A DNA stretch of 64,000 nt from Corinectria fuckeliana (lineage: Eukaryota > Ascomycota > Sordariomycetes > Hypocreales > Nectriaceae), in NCBI GenBank assembly GCA_019137255.1, contig WPDH01000120.1, forward strand, positions 124,001-188,000. The letters run 5' to 3'. The notes under the pieces were generated by a model that worked only from the letters and a program-made list of their open reading frames with translations, was not told the origin of the DNA and ran no database searches. The position numbers and the translations under genes are program-made. Shown piece after piece: positions 32,991 to 44,683 of this stretch (its first letter is position 1; every line of letters begins with the position of its first letter).

Positions 32991-35200
32991 ATGACGTTTA
33001 CGAATACCGATACATCGGCTCTCAGTCGAGTCATTCCTAGTTTGGCCTCTGAAACATATAATACGGCCACTAGGACGAGACAGAGAACCGCTCCTTTCTT
33101 TTGTCTATTCGGGTTTTTTTCTCTCTCGACTACGAGACAAGGCACGGGCCTCCTGGGCCTCGTGTCTTCATGCAACGACAATGGCGTTTCCGGGACGGCG
33201 ACCATGGGATAAGGGGGTTGGACAGCCCTCATGGTCTGGAGTTGGATGACTTTCGCCTTCTTTGATCGACCTCCTTTGGAGAATTCTATAACACGATACT
33301 GCGCCGGTTTCGGCTTGGTATCACATGCATATTCAAACCGTACATAGCCCAAGACATAGCCCGGGGTCCGTACCCTAGGCCTTACACTATTGCTCCGTGC
33401 ATTTCTTGCTCTGTCTTGTGTGGAGAGTCGGCAGACTATACGATCTTAATACTCGTGGAAATTCATGGAGGCTCTATATTTTTCAACGCGGGGAAAGAAA
33501 AAGTTTGAAGATTAGGGGAGGTCATTCTGCTTCATTTGCTTTATTTTGTGGCTTGCTTTTTGGATGTAACGATGCGCCTTCTTACCTTTTGCTTAGGAGA
33601 TACTCTTACAGTACTAGGTGTGAAGGCTTTCCGGTGTGTGGTAATGGGAGGAGTGTACATTGCCAATATCGTTAGTCCATATTCTGCAGTACGCATAATA
33701 GAGACTTGCATTGTCGATCCAGACCAACTGCGGAGTTTGTACGAACACAGTGATCCGAGATAGCCGAGTTGTGCATACGGTAGTGAGGTGGCGATGCCAA
33801 GTAGTCAGGTCAGGTGCTGTTGGACCAAGACAGGCCATGAAGTCAAAGAAAGGCCAGCGAGCGTTTCCCGCGTGGCGTGTAGTTGTGCAGACTGCCATGC
33901 ATGCACGCAGTGAATCGAAGTTGTATGCCATGCCATTCTGCGAAAGGGATGATATCCGACAGGCTGGGTGGACCTGATAGATGCGGTGCGGTGCTACTAC
34001 GGAGAATATCAAGCATGAATACACGCGCAACATCCCACAACAAGGTCTCACCACTCGCGCACCCACGCCCGGGGCGCATGTCTATCTCAGCTCCCACTCC
34101 ATGCCTACGGATTCAGTACACGCTGGGACAACCACGCTACGGCTTGCGCATTTCAGCGTCGGACGAAACGGATAGGGCTGGGCTGCCGAGGCATCATGAC
34201 GGCACGCAGCGGGCGAAGTTGCCGGATGTGGTGAGAGCTCAGCGGCTCTCGCCGCGAGAACCGGAGGGCTGGGAGATGAGTCTTCGCGACATGACATGGC
34301 TTCCAGCTCACCGCTGCTTTGTTCTCCAGGGCGACCACGGCCTTGCCTCCCCCTTGCCTCTTGGAGGATTCCGGTCGCGAAGCCGGCCGGGACACGACAC
34401 AGCCTTGGGTGCACCGGCCCGGATGGACGGTGCCGAGGCGGAGGGCGTGACGGGGGGGCTGTTGGTTACTAGCCTGCTGCGCGGTCGTAGTCACAGGTTC
34501 TCCCTAATTTGCGTTGTGTGCCGGTCGTCGCAGGAGGCTTGAGGCGCGAGAGGGGATGTTCGGCATCGGAACGAGGGATTTTTGTCGGCGCGGGAGGTGA
34601 TTCGTGCCCGCGTGCAAGGTGGCGGGTAAGACGGCAGTGAGAAATGCGTTGGAGACGCGGCGCTGCTGTCGTGGTCGACGAGCTTATTGTATGTTGTATG
34701 ATGTTGGTAGTTGGTCTTTGGGTACAGGAGAGGGCTGGGTGACTGCGAGAGTCATGGTGTGGAGAGTGATGAGAGGAGGAAATAGGGAATCTTGGGTGTA
34801 TAAGGGGGAATAGAGATCTGAGGCAGAGCCAGACAGACCTGGTGGCGGATACTCATCGGGAGATGCGCGACGAACACGAGTGACAACGAACTCGGGGAGC
34901 ACAGGAAGTAGGATTCAAAGGAGCTTTGATAGAGAAACCAGGCATCAAATGAGAAGAGCCAAATTATTCGTTGTTGTAAATTGGCCGGGAGATAGAGTAC
35001 TCTCGAGCGAGGCAGACTAACAGATCAGGCTCCTATGTTTTCCGACATCGATTGGTTGTTGAGGCCAGTATTGCTGATGTGGGAGGTATCGGATGAATCT
35101 GCCTAGGAGGATCGCAGGCAACGCTCGTCGATTATCAAGGCCGATGGTCAGATCGATGATAGTTTCCGAGAATGAAAGGCAAGTTGCTTCGATCTGCATC
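32991..35200. other. Downstream and intergenic DNA after the kinase gene
   Basis: The first few hundred bases probably hold the kinase 3' UTR. Beyond that I find no supported gene on either strand; frames such as 33883-34542 lack any domain and overlap others. Confidence 0.4.
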
Positions 35201-35730
35201 AAAGGCGAGATGAGATTCAAGTCAGTTTTCGAGGATCGATGGTGAGTTGCTGGAGAGTGCATATGTCTTAGACTTTGCAACTCCAGTGTGAGAAATATAA
35301 AGATACTTAGCTCCGAGGGATGATGCAGGCGTAACCCGAACGTGGCTGAGTCCTCTCAAACTCGATTGGCTGCCGAAGCTAGCTTAAAAAGCCTACCTTA
35401 TCGACTTCCGGGCGTTTCAGCGAATTTCCCAAGACCATGATAGATATGTCTTAGACATTGCAACCTCGCTATGGGAACCTAAAAGAATTCGAGTCAGGGC
35501 TGCGGCAATGGGCTAAACGAGTCTGAGTCACGTTAAACTCCATTGGCTGCGGAAGGCAGTCTAGATCGCCAAGATGATCGTTGCGAGCAGGTTATTCTGA
35601 CAAGATGAAACTCCTGCGGACGAGGCTTCACTAGATACCATGTGCAGAACGATAAGGTCAAAGTGCGAATCAAGGACAATTCTGAGTGAAAGTTCAAGCC
35701 ATTTTCGAAGAGAGTTGCACTGAGCTGGGC
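35200..35730. repeat. Diverged tandem repeat, ~180-bp unit
   Basis: TATGTCTTAGAC-(T/A)-TTGCAAC occurs at 35262 and again at 35445, and ATTGGCTGC-(C/G)-GAAG at about 35365 and 35542, so two units about 177-183 bp apart share order and spacing. Flanking pieces (TTCAAGTCAGTTTTCGA near 35,216 and TTCAAGCCATTTTCGA near 35,693) suggest older third copies. No coding frame follows the period. Confidence 0.6.
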
Positions 35731-35914
35731 TGGCTGAGAAAAGACATCCTGAGGAGGGAGCAGAGGGACGTGCCGGACTTGAGAATTCGTGGTTGTGACA
35801 CTAGGTTGACGTTGGGAGTTGCAATCTAGGGTAACATTCGTCAGTGTGTAAGTCTTGTGGGTAATCTGGTGTGGAGATCCGAGATATGGTCTGAAGGGAT
35901 TACTTCAAGACGTG

Positions 35915-36235
35915 ATGATGACGCGAGTTCGGCGTGAGGTTTACGAAGGGTTGATGAGGTTGAAAATATTTGATGTGTCCCATTGTTGCAGTTTAGATGC
36001 GCAATGTGGGCTCTTTCAGTTGGCTCCTATCAAAGCCAGTGCTTACATCTAGGTATGTTTTAGCATGTGCAAATGACGCGAGCCTGACATGAACTTGACG
36101 TGAGCTTGACGAAATATGTCATGACGGGAGGTTGAAAGCATGTGAAGTGTCTTGTTGCAGTATTTGGTGCCTCGACATTTGCCTATCCTACTGGCTGTCA
36201 TTGAAGCCGGTGTGGACATCCAAGCGAGTTTCCGA
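35915..36235. repeat. Diverged tandem repeat, ~170-bp unit
   Basis: Two units share the order GACG(C/T)GAG, GAGGTTGAAA, TGTGTCCCATTGTTGCAGT or AGTGTCTTGTTGCAGT, TGGCT, GAAGCC/AAAGCC and ACATC. The GTTGCAGT landmarks are at about 35,984 and 36,153. Similarity is patchy but collinear over about 150 bp. Confidence 0.55.
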
Positions 36236-36537
36236 GTAGCATCACAGGCCTATCGCTCTAGAGCATGACGGCAATGGCAATCGAGAGACAGGCCTACGCA
36301 GCCTTCTAATACACGGGAATGATGAGTCGTGTTGTTTGTTCAAACCCAGAGAGAACCTGGAAGTGGTTGGACGAGGAGAGTGCGTGAGTGCGGAAGGGCG
36401 GAAGTTCAAAGGCCGACTGGGCTGGCAATGGCAAAAGGAAGGTGGGCGACGACGGCGCCAGATCCTCAGGCAAGCACGCAGGACAGCAACTGTCAGCTTG
36501 ACAAACCCAACGTGGCATCTAATTGATCCGAGTCGCT

Positions 36538-36830
36538 GATCTTGAGGGCCTCCCGAGGCAAACACGGGCCTCAAGATGACCCGACTGACGGGTCTCTCCG
36601 TCTTTGAGGCCCTCCAGAGTAGGCAAACACGGGTCAGAACAGGACGACCCGACTTGTCGACTCACATTAGGGCGAGCCGCACACTACCTTGGGGCCACCG
36701 AAAGCAAAACTCGGGTTAGAATTAGGCATCAAGATGCCTCTAGCCACCGATCTTCGAGCCCTCCAAGCAAACACCGGCCGGAGTTGGGCATCAATATGAC
36801 CCGGCTCGCGCGGAGATGCGTAGCGGATTG
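36538..36830. repeat. Diverged repeats with GGCAAACACGGG core
   Basis: Three related blocks start at about 36,538, 36,599 and 36,746. Each reads GATCTT or GTCTTTGAGG, a CCCTCC-like step, then GCAAACACGGG or CAAACACCGG, and ends in a GACCCG(A/G)CT step. Spacing is uneven (about 60 and 150 bp), so units have been lost or expanded. Confidence 0.55.
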
Positions 36831-36855
36831 CTTTGCCCAAAGCAAATATTTTTAG

Positions 36856-37800
36856 GACTATAGGACTGTAAGCTTCGACGGGACATCACGTCGGAGTTGC
36901 ACATTCTCGTCCGGAGCTGCACGTTGGCCAGGCTCGGAGATAATACTACCCAGATGTGGTTTACTGCGTGCATATCCATGCATGCGCTTGTTACCGCGGC
37001 GAGGGAATCCCATCATACTGAGACAATAGGACTTTCAGCTTGGATGGGACACCATAAAGAAGTTTCACATCCTTGTCCGAAGCTGTTTGTAAGTCACGGG
37101 GACTTACGTTGCCCGAATGCAGTTGTTCCGTGCATATTCACACCTAGGCTCTACAACGATACCTAGGACTCTCAGCTGCGACGAAAACTCATGCAGGAGG
37201 TGTACCATCTCCTCCCGGAGCTGACACGGACACTATGTTATCCAAATGCGGTTTGCTCCGTGCATGTAATCGACAGGCTTGCATTCTGAGACAAGAGGAC
37301 CCTCAGCCTGGACGAGGCGTCACTTCGGAGATGCACATTCTCGCCCGGGGCTGCGCAGGACTTTACGTTGCCCAAATCGAGTCTAGGGCATGCATATCCT
37401 GTCCCGCCATTGCCTCTGTGGACGTAGAGGTGCAAACATTCTAGGACAGACAGCCCGTTCCTTGACAGCACACCACCAGAACTGTTGGATATTCTGTTTT
37501 GGAGTTGCAGGTCTTATTCAACGACGGAGATACGTAGGACTTTCTTTACCCTGCCCCAATATGAATTGCTAAATGCACATCCTTGCTTGCGATTGCCTGC
37601 GCGGATGTGTAGCTGTAAACATTCCGAGACGGACGACCTGGTCGATCGGACAGCACATCTGGGATTCGTGCCTCATAAGCTGCCAACTTTGTTCACGACG
37701 GAGATGGGTAAGGACTATACGTTGATAGAACGCGGACTGGGACATGCGTGTTTGCCTGCTCAAATATTTCCCATCATCTGCGCGGTCATGAATCTGGACA
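36856..37800. repeat. Diverged tandem array, ~130-180-bp unit, about six copies
   Basis: Collinear landmarks recur: TAGGACT-TCAGC-TGGACGGGAC, then GTTGCACATTCTCGTCCGGAGCTG, then ACTTACGTTGCCCAAATGCAG and GCTCCGTGCATATCC. Units start near 36,856, 37,021, 37,162, 37,292 and 37,451, with a fading sixth from 37,630. Copies differ by substitutions and small gaps of all types, not only RIP-type transitions, and no reading frame is conserved through the array. Confidence 0.65.
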
Positions 37801-38694
37801 TTTTGAGGCCGACGAAGACTTCTTATTGGTTTCTTGACAGTTGCACCGAGGTCGGGTTACAGGATGTTTGCAAGAGACGGAGACCGCCCCATTGGCTATC
37901 TGGTGTGTGACTCGGGATGCGTCCCGGCTTGTCCAAATGCACAACCCGTCGACAAGTGTCAGAGGAGTTTCTTGAGATGTGAATTAAACACAGCACAGAG
38001 CGGGCAGAACCCTTTCCCCAATGCCGGGGAAGCTCTGGCGTTCTCAACCCACATGTCCTAGTGAACCTATTCGATGGGCAACATATGGTTGATGCACGGA
38101 CTTGTCCCGTGATTAAGAGAATCAACACTTGAGTAGATGAGCGAGGGGCGGTAATGGTATGGTCATGGTGAAATGGATGTAATGCTACGTATTGGTTTAG
38201 TTTAATTGATTCCACTGCTCTGCTCTGCTCTGTCTCTGTGATTGGCTAGAGGTACGCCGCCTGCAAGTCAGCGTCGTTAGCTTACATAGCCTAATCGTAC
38301 TTCAAATTCTCTCATTTGGGCTCGTGATTGGCCGAATAGATTACATGTCTCGTCCAAGTGTCCCTCGTACATTAGCACCAACATTAAATTCCATGGGTGT
38401 AGTAACATCGCAAGTGAGGCAGATGCAGACGGGTATTGGGCGTATCCAATGTTTCCTACGCGGCAACGCCAATGTCCAGACTCTATCTCAGCTTCCATTC
38501 TATCCATTCTATTCATTCTGTTAGTCCATGTCCTATCTAGCCCAAACGGGAACATGCTCTCTCTATCATCATTCCTCTCTCAACGCTGATCTTCCTCCTC
38601 TTGCTTCGTCTTCCCCCAGCCGAGTCAACCCGAGTACTCAGATCCATCCTACACTTCTTCTTCTCGCCATCCAAGTTCCAACCCATCCGTCATC

Positions 38695-39904
38695 TTACAG
38701 CTTCGCCCCCTTCTCGCCTCCATCCTGCTTCAACCGGACGACGCCCTATCGCCTCTCGTTAGCACCGCGTCTTCTCTCCGGCATACATTACATGGCAGGT
38801 AGTGTGTAGGCAATTTTCGAAACTCACCTCTTGATAGCACGTCGCCAACAACACGCCGTCGCTCCCAAAGATCCTCTGCGTCGCCACGCCGCGCCCATCG
38901 CCCGCCCACGGACTCTCCATCTCGGTGAACATCCACTCGTCGGCCCGCACCGCCCGCGGCTCGTGGAAGTAGATGCTGTGGTCCAGGCTCACCAGCATCC
39001 CCAGCTTCGGCCGGCCCTTCCAGTCGTCCGGCCCGGACCCCATGCCCTCGGACTCGCTCAGGTGCGCCACCTGCTGCTGCGTGGCCGCCGGCAGCGACGC
39101 CACCTCCTCCGGCTCGAAGGGGAACCGCCACAGCCCGTGGATCCGCGACACGGTGCCGATGAAGTAGCTGTCCGACATGTACGCCAGCGCGTTCAGGTGC
39201 GCCGGGTGCCCGCCCTGCTCCGAGATGCGGCCCCGGGCGCGGAGCCACAGCCGGCACCGGCGCTCGTAAGGCTGGGCGTCGGGGTCCCCGCCGCGCAGCA
39301 CCTCGATCCGGTGGCTCTGGAACGGCCCGGACCGCGCCCACTCGGGCTCGCCGTCCCAGTCATCGGCCGGGGCCACGGCGCCGTCGGGCAACGGCGCCGC
39401 GTGCCGGACCTGCTTGTGCTCGCTGTCGGCCTCACGCATGAAGCTGATGGTGGTGGTGAAGATGCAGCGGCCCTTCTGGCGGGCTTGGACGGTGCGGGTC
39501 GCGAAGGAGCGGCCGTCGCGGACGCGCTCGACGTGGTAGAGGATGGGGATGTCGTCGGAGCCGGCGAGCAGGAAGTAGCAGTGGCACGAGTGCGGGAAGA
39601 AGTGGTCCGGGACCGTCTTCTGCGCCGCGGCGAGGGTCTGCGCGATGACGGCACCGCCGTAGATGCCGCGGGCGCCGGGGGGATGCCATTGCTTGCGGGT
39701 GTTTGTGAAGACGTCCTGAGCTTTGGGTCAGCGTGTGTTTGGGCGAATCCTGTCTTATCATTTTTCCCTCTTCACAGCCAAGTTGGTACTTACCGGCCCC
39801 AGGACTTTGAGTTCCGTCACGTCAAGCACATTCTCAATCGGCGCCTTGGTCGCATCCGGCTCCGGCGGCCGCAGGAGAGTCGGCCGCTCATCAATATGCG
39901 CCAT
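38695..39904 (-). CDS. Acyl-CoA thioesterase II (TesB-like), peroxisomal type
   Basis: Three exons, 39904-39794, 39715-38828 and 38745-38695, give 349 residues. Introns have GTAAGT/GTGAGT donors, GCTGAC and GCTAAC branch sites and CTCAG/GATAG acceptors, both in phase 0. Exon 1 starts MAHIDERPTLLRPP and exon 2 continues DVFTNTRKQWHPPGARGIYG, GAVIAQTLAAAQ and VYHVERVRDGRSF-like segments of the TesB double-hotdog family. The second hotdog includes SLDHSIYFHEPRAVRADEW and ends ATCYQE, completed by exon 3 as GVVRLKQDGG. The last residues are AKL, a type 1 peroxisomal targeting tripeptide. The enzyme hydrolyses acyl-CoA to free fatty acid and CoA, in peroxisomes by analogy with yeast Tes1. If the last intron is retained the protein ends in EKTRC without the signal. 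Confidence 0.93.
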
Positions 39905-40549
39905 GTCGAATTGATTATGCCCCCCCTGCACTCAAATGCAACTCTCGATCCTAGCCTGCCAATGGCAATGCGACCAACAAAAAAAAAAAAAACTGACGAT
40001 AACCCCGGTACGACGGCACACACTGGGATTCCCGCTGGGCTCTTTGGCAAGAGATAATTGAGCGTCGCGTGCTGAAGATGAGATGGCAGAGAGCGAAAGA
40101 TGAAATTAAATAAGACTAAGTAGGGGATGGGCAATCTTGGGAGTTTTGTACAACCTCGATCGAGGCCGTGCAATCCCCATTCGTGCCCCTGGGAGAAATT
40201 GCCGAGGTACGGGGAATGTGGGGCTAATCGGCCGAGCGACTCGGCACCGGAACATGGTTGAACTGGCCCGTGACTCCGCCGCTCCGGATTCACCACCACC
40301 ACTCTCCTAATCAAGCCATGCCTTCTTGGTTTATCATGAAAATTTGTGTTTAACATTATCCGCAACTACGACTTTGGCCGGGCGAGGTTCAGATCAAACC
40401 ATTAGACGCGACCACAGGCTGATGTCGATCCAAGCGAGCGAAATCCACCCCAATCTAATTATTCAAACACATGTAGATATATGTATGTATGTATCCTCGC
40501 AACACGCCCCCCCAGCATTCCGCAAACCCACACTCGCAAACTCCAGTAT
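39905..40549. other. Intergenic region between thioesterase and Osh1
   Basis: It holds the thioesterase promoter (an A-run of 13 starts at about 39,979) and the Osh1 3' end. No gene is seen. A GTATGTATGT-like step at about 40,480-40,492 lies near the Osh1 stop. Confidence 0.45.
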
Positions 40550-43500
40550 CTAGTACTGCTCCTCCGGCAGTTCCTCAAAGACCGGCTCCAATCCCTCCCA
40601 CGCATTGGGGTCGCCGTTCGGTCCGGCCTTCTCTCGTTGTTCCCAGTACTTGCCGTTAAACTGCCAAAATTCCTCACCCGTAATCTCGCATCGTGACTTG
40701 TAGAACCAGGCTGGCGCAAACTCTTCACCTTGTTCTTCGCGCAGGCGTCGTCGTGCTCGCTGGGCCTGCTCCAGACGGTTCTTTTCCTCAGCCGCAAAGT
40801 CGTATTCTCCGTCTTCCATTGCACGCTGGTCAGGTCGTAGTCGCGAATCCGTGGGGGCGATCCAGGGTCGAAGTTTGTCGTCGATGTGGTTAAACGTCAA
40901 CACGAAAGGCGTGAGGTTAAAGGGGATGCCCGTAGGCCGCTCGTTGGCCTTCCAGACAAGATAGGCGCGCGTGGGGTCGGTGAGTCCGCCACCTTGGTGC
41001 ACGGAAGCCTCGCCGTTAGGCTCGTCGACAGACGCCTCGTATCCAGGTGTAAGGCGCACATACAGCTTGGAGTTCCATCGGCCGCCCATGCTGAATCGCA
41101 CCTTGCCCGAAGAGTCAAGCACCTTTCCGGAAATCTGATACGCGCTCGACGCCTTCCATCCACGTGGCTTGAACTCGATGTTTGCGACCTCGCCCGTGTT
41201 CCAGTTCTTGATTTCCATTGGCCCATAGTTGTCGACTGTCGGATTTCCGGTGATGATGCCAATAACCGATGAAGTCACCTTCTTCCACGTGTACAACTCC
41301 TCCTTGCCTCCCGCAGTTGGTCGCAGCCTCAGGAACCAAGTGCCCAATGGGTTGATATCGAAAGACTTGCCGTAGAACTTGGACTTGACGTACGACTCAC
41401 CCCAGTACGTCCACTTGGGGGACTCTGCCCAGGCAGCGCCAACCGGAGGGTGGTGACTGACCTGCTCAATGAAGAAGCGGTAGTTCTTGTCTGGTCGTAC
41501 GTACTCAAACGTCTCTCCTAAGAGAGGGTTGAATGGCTTGGCCACTCGTCCAATAGTAGACGCGTACTCGCTCGCTGCGAAAGCAGCAACGTAAATGAGC
41601 CGCTCGATCGAGTCGTTTCGGTCCGCAGCGAGGTCGAGAAGATCTGCATACTCCATGTCCTCGCCACAGCGGTACAGTAAGGACGTGGGCTCGTTGAATG
41701 AAACGGGGAGGGTCATCTTGGTCATGTCCTTGCCAATCATCGACTTCAATATACCCTGTTGGTTGTTAGCATACAGCTTCGCTAGAGCCATATAAACCCG
41801 CTTACCCAGAGAGAAATCTTTGGTCGGTCATCAGCATCCATCTTGAGCCTATGCCTGATACCATTCTCGTAGCCCTGGAATGATGGGCTAATGTCGATGC
41901 CCCCAGAAACAACAATGTCCTGCGTCTCCGTTTTGAGATCATCCCGTGGCACTTCCGCCACCTCTACCTGGCCGGCGTCCACGGCGTCGAAAAATTCGTC
42001 CTCGACTTCCGATTCAGTGTCCGAGAGATCGACTAGGACGGTGGTCTTCCGCCGGATGCTCTTCGAGGGCGACTTGGCGCGAATGAGTGCAGGTACCGCA
42101 TCTTCAAACTCGTCGTCTGCCGGTGCCCTCTCCCCCTGCTCTTCCTGCTCATCTTCGGCCTTCTCCTTGACGCTAACAAATGAAGTCTCGGTATCGGGGA
42201 TTCCGTTCTCCATGAACTCCCTAAGTGCTCGCTTGGTCATCTTGCGCTTCAATTCTGCCTCACCAACGCGAGCCTCGAGAACCTCTTGTTCACGGGCCAC
42301 TTGAGCCATGCTTTCCTCCCACATGCGCCGCATGTTGGACTCGCGGTCCAGGCGATATTGCCAGTACGCATCGCGGTCCTTCGATATCCTTAGCAGGTCT
42401 CCAACAAGAGCGGTCAAACTTCGAATGGCAGCGTCGTAGGTACCCAGAGCCCGGCTAACGGGAGGATCAGAAAGGGAAGCGGCAGGGTTCTGTGTAATCT
42501 CGTTGAGTAGGGCGGCGTGGACATGAGACATCGTCTCCAGCTGGAGTTTGGCAGATTGAGCGGTAATGTTGAGGGCATCTTTGGTGGCAGTCGGCTCCTC
42601 ATGGATACTCTCGTCGTCGTCGTCGTCCATGTCATTTTGAGTGAGGGGGCCGCCCCCGTTCCTTGGGACCCTCGATCCTTCTGCGTCGGTGCCGACATCG
42701 ACGAACTCATCATCATCCAAGCTGCCGATGGTGCTTGGACCGGGGAATGTAGGTCGCTGCTGAGAGAGCTTGGAGAATGACCGACTGGCAACATGTGAGC
42801 TATTTCTGCGCAGGTCGGTTACGCTGGTGTTCTCGCTGTAGGATTCCTGGATGGAGAGAGTGCTCGGGTCGTTCTTGGCTTGCCTGAGGAGCTCAGCACT
42901 ACGGGCTGCCTGCTTTTCTTCCTCCCTCGCCTGATCCTTGGTCCACTGGATCGAGTTGTTGAGTGCCCAAAACCATCGTTTGGCCTCGACTTCGTGATTC
43001 GCCTTCAACGTGTACTTGACAGAGGATTTGCCAATGATTTCAAACTTCGTCTTCTCGTCGGGGCTCATGTGAAGCCTGGCAATGCGCATGTTGATGGCGC
43101 CGCGGCAAGCAGAGCCGGCATCATCCTGGTGCTTGTAGTAACTCATAACTCCGTCCTCGAGCACGAACCATCTTAGCTGGTATCCCTTTCGATAATTGGT
43201 CCACTTCTTCAGGTAGCCCTTCATCTCGCGGGCTTCTCTGCCTACCAAGGGGTCGCTAGGGTTTGTGGCGGCTGCGCCCTGGGACGCGGCGTGCCCCAGG
43301 ACGGCCTTCTCTTGGATTCCTCGCTGAGCGGCAACCGCAGCCGGGGACTTCTTCAAAATGGCCTTTGTAGCGTCGTCGTTGGTGACAGACTGGGGGAGTT
43401 TTCCCTTCCGATCTCGTCGAAAAGGATCAGCGCCATGGAGAAGCAAAACCTGGATGAGGTTGTTGTTTTTTTTCCTGGCTGCCTCATGGAGTAGGGTGCC

Positions 43501-44683
43501 ACCGGTCTGGACGGTAAAAGGTTCGGATGCGAATTCGGGACTGTTGATGTCGAGTACGGTCTTGACGCGGTGCTCCTCAAGAACTCCGGCGAGAGCACCA
43601 TAGTTGCCCCTAGCAATGAGATCCTGGACCTGCTTCACTTTGGCCTCGGCGAAGAGCGAGCGCGAAAGCTGCAACAGCTGGAATATATCGGGGTTCCTGG
43701 CCACGTCGATGGGCAGCTTTCCCTGTCCGTTCGCAATGGCATCGTTGATGTCCTTTTGCTCCAAGAGGAGCTTTACCACGGTGGTGCGGCCTTGTATGGC
43801 AGCTAGGTGCAGGGGAGTGTTGCCATCCTTGTCGCGGGCATTCACATCGATGGTGCCGAGCCCGTCGGACAGGACATACTCGATGACGGGGAATTCGGAG
43901 CACTGGATAGCCAGGTGCAGGAGAGTGGTATCGTCGAGGGTGGTACCGGCAGTGCCCATGGAGGAGATGCTGGCGCGGGGCCCATTTTCGGAGGTGTCTC
44001 GAATCGCTCGGGAGATGGACGCAGTGTCGCCGCTGCGGAGGGCCTCGACGACCCTAAACTTGCGGACCGATTGCTCGAGGCTGGCGGTCTTGTCCGACGG
44101 GGGGCCGGCCGAGGTCTTGGGCGGCGACGGCTGCGGCTGCGGCTGCTGCTGCTGAGAGGAGACGGGACTGAGGGGCGCCTGAGAGACCGAGGCCTTGGGG
44201 CCGTGGCCGCGAACGCTGGGTTGATGCGTCATGGACATGGCGGGGGTAAAGGAGGGGACTCGAGCGAGGCGACCGTCTTCCGAGCCGGATTCTTCTTCGC
44301 GCGTATCTTTGCGCCGCAGGAGGGAGAGCGCTGCGGAGGATTTGGACCGCTTGTGGGTGCTGGGGGAGGGGGAAGATAAACAGCGGTCAGTAGGGTGGAC
44401 TGACTTTGAAAGGGCGAATAATGGGCGGGCAGGTCGGAAGCTAAAGAGCTCGGTGGCCCATAATGGATGCGTGCAGAGAGGGATGGAGAGAGGCCAGGGA
44501 TCGATGCAAACAATTGCTGGCGAGCCAAGCCTTGGGTGCGTGACAGACAACGTGGAGCCCTTGGAGGCTTCGCGATGCCAGGTCGCGAGAGGAAACGGGG
44601 GCAAGGCGAGGAGAAGAGGGGGTTGGGAGGGAGGGGGGGTAAAAGGATGAATCGTAGACGTACCTGTCTCCAGTATCCGACAT
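40550..44683 (-). CDS. Osh1/Swh1-like oxysterol-binding protein (ankyrin, PH, FFAT, ORD)
   Basis: Three exons, 44683-44664, 44359-41806 and 41755-40550, encode 1,259 residues. Exon 1 is only 20 nt (MSDTGD plus two bases) and joins STHKRSKSS in frame; intron 1 is 304 nt, intron 2 is 50 nt with a TGCTAAC branch. Order of domains: ankyrin repeats (about 150-330, TLLHLAIQ, NTPLHLAAIQGRTTVVKLLL, GTLLHEAARKKNN), PH domain (about 382-480, GYLKKWTNYRKGYQLRWFVL), an acidic EDEFFDAVDAG FFAT-like motif (about 793) and the sterol-binding ORD (about 860-1259) with the fingerprint EQVSHHPP near 955. Known relatives exchange sterol and PI4P at ER contacts, with FFAT binding VAP/Scs2 and PH targeting Golgi PI4P. 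All domains look intact. Confidence 0.95.

Noticed and set aside
38831..40057. 408-codon plus-strand frame rich in Arg, His and Pro
   Set aside because: It is antisense to the GC-rich thioesterase exons, which carry clear TesB motifs and splice sites.
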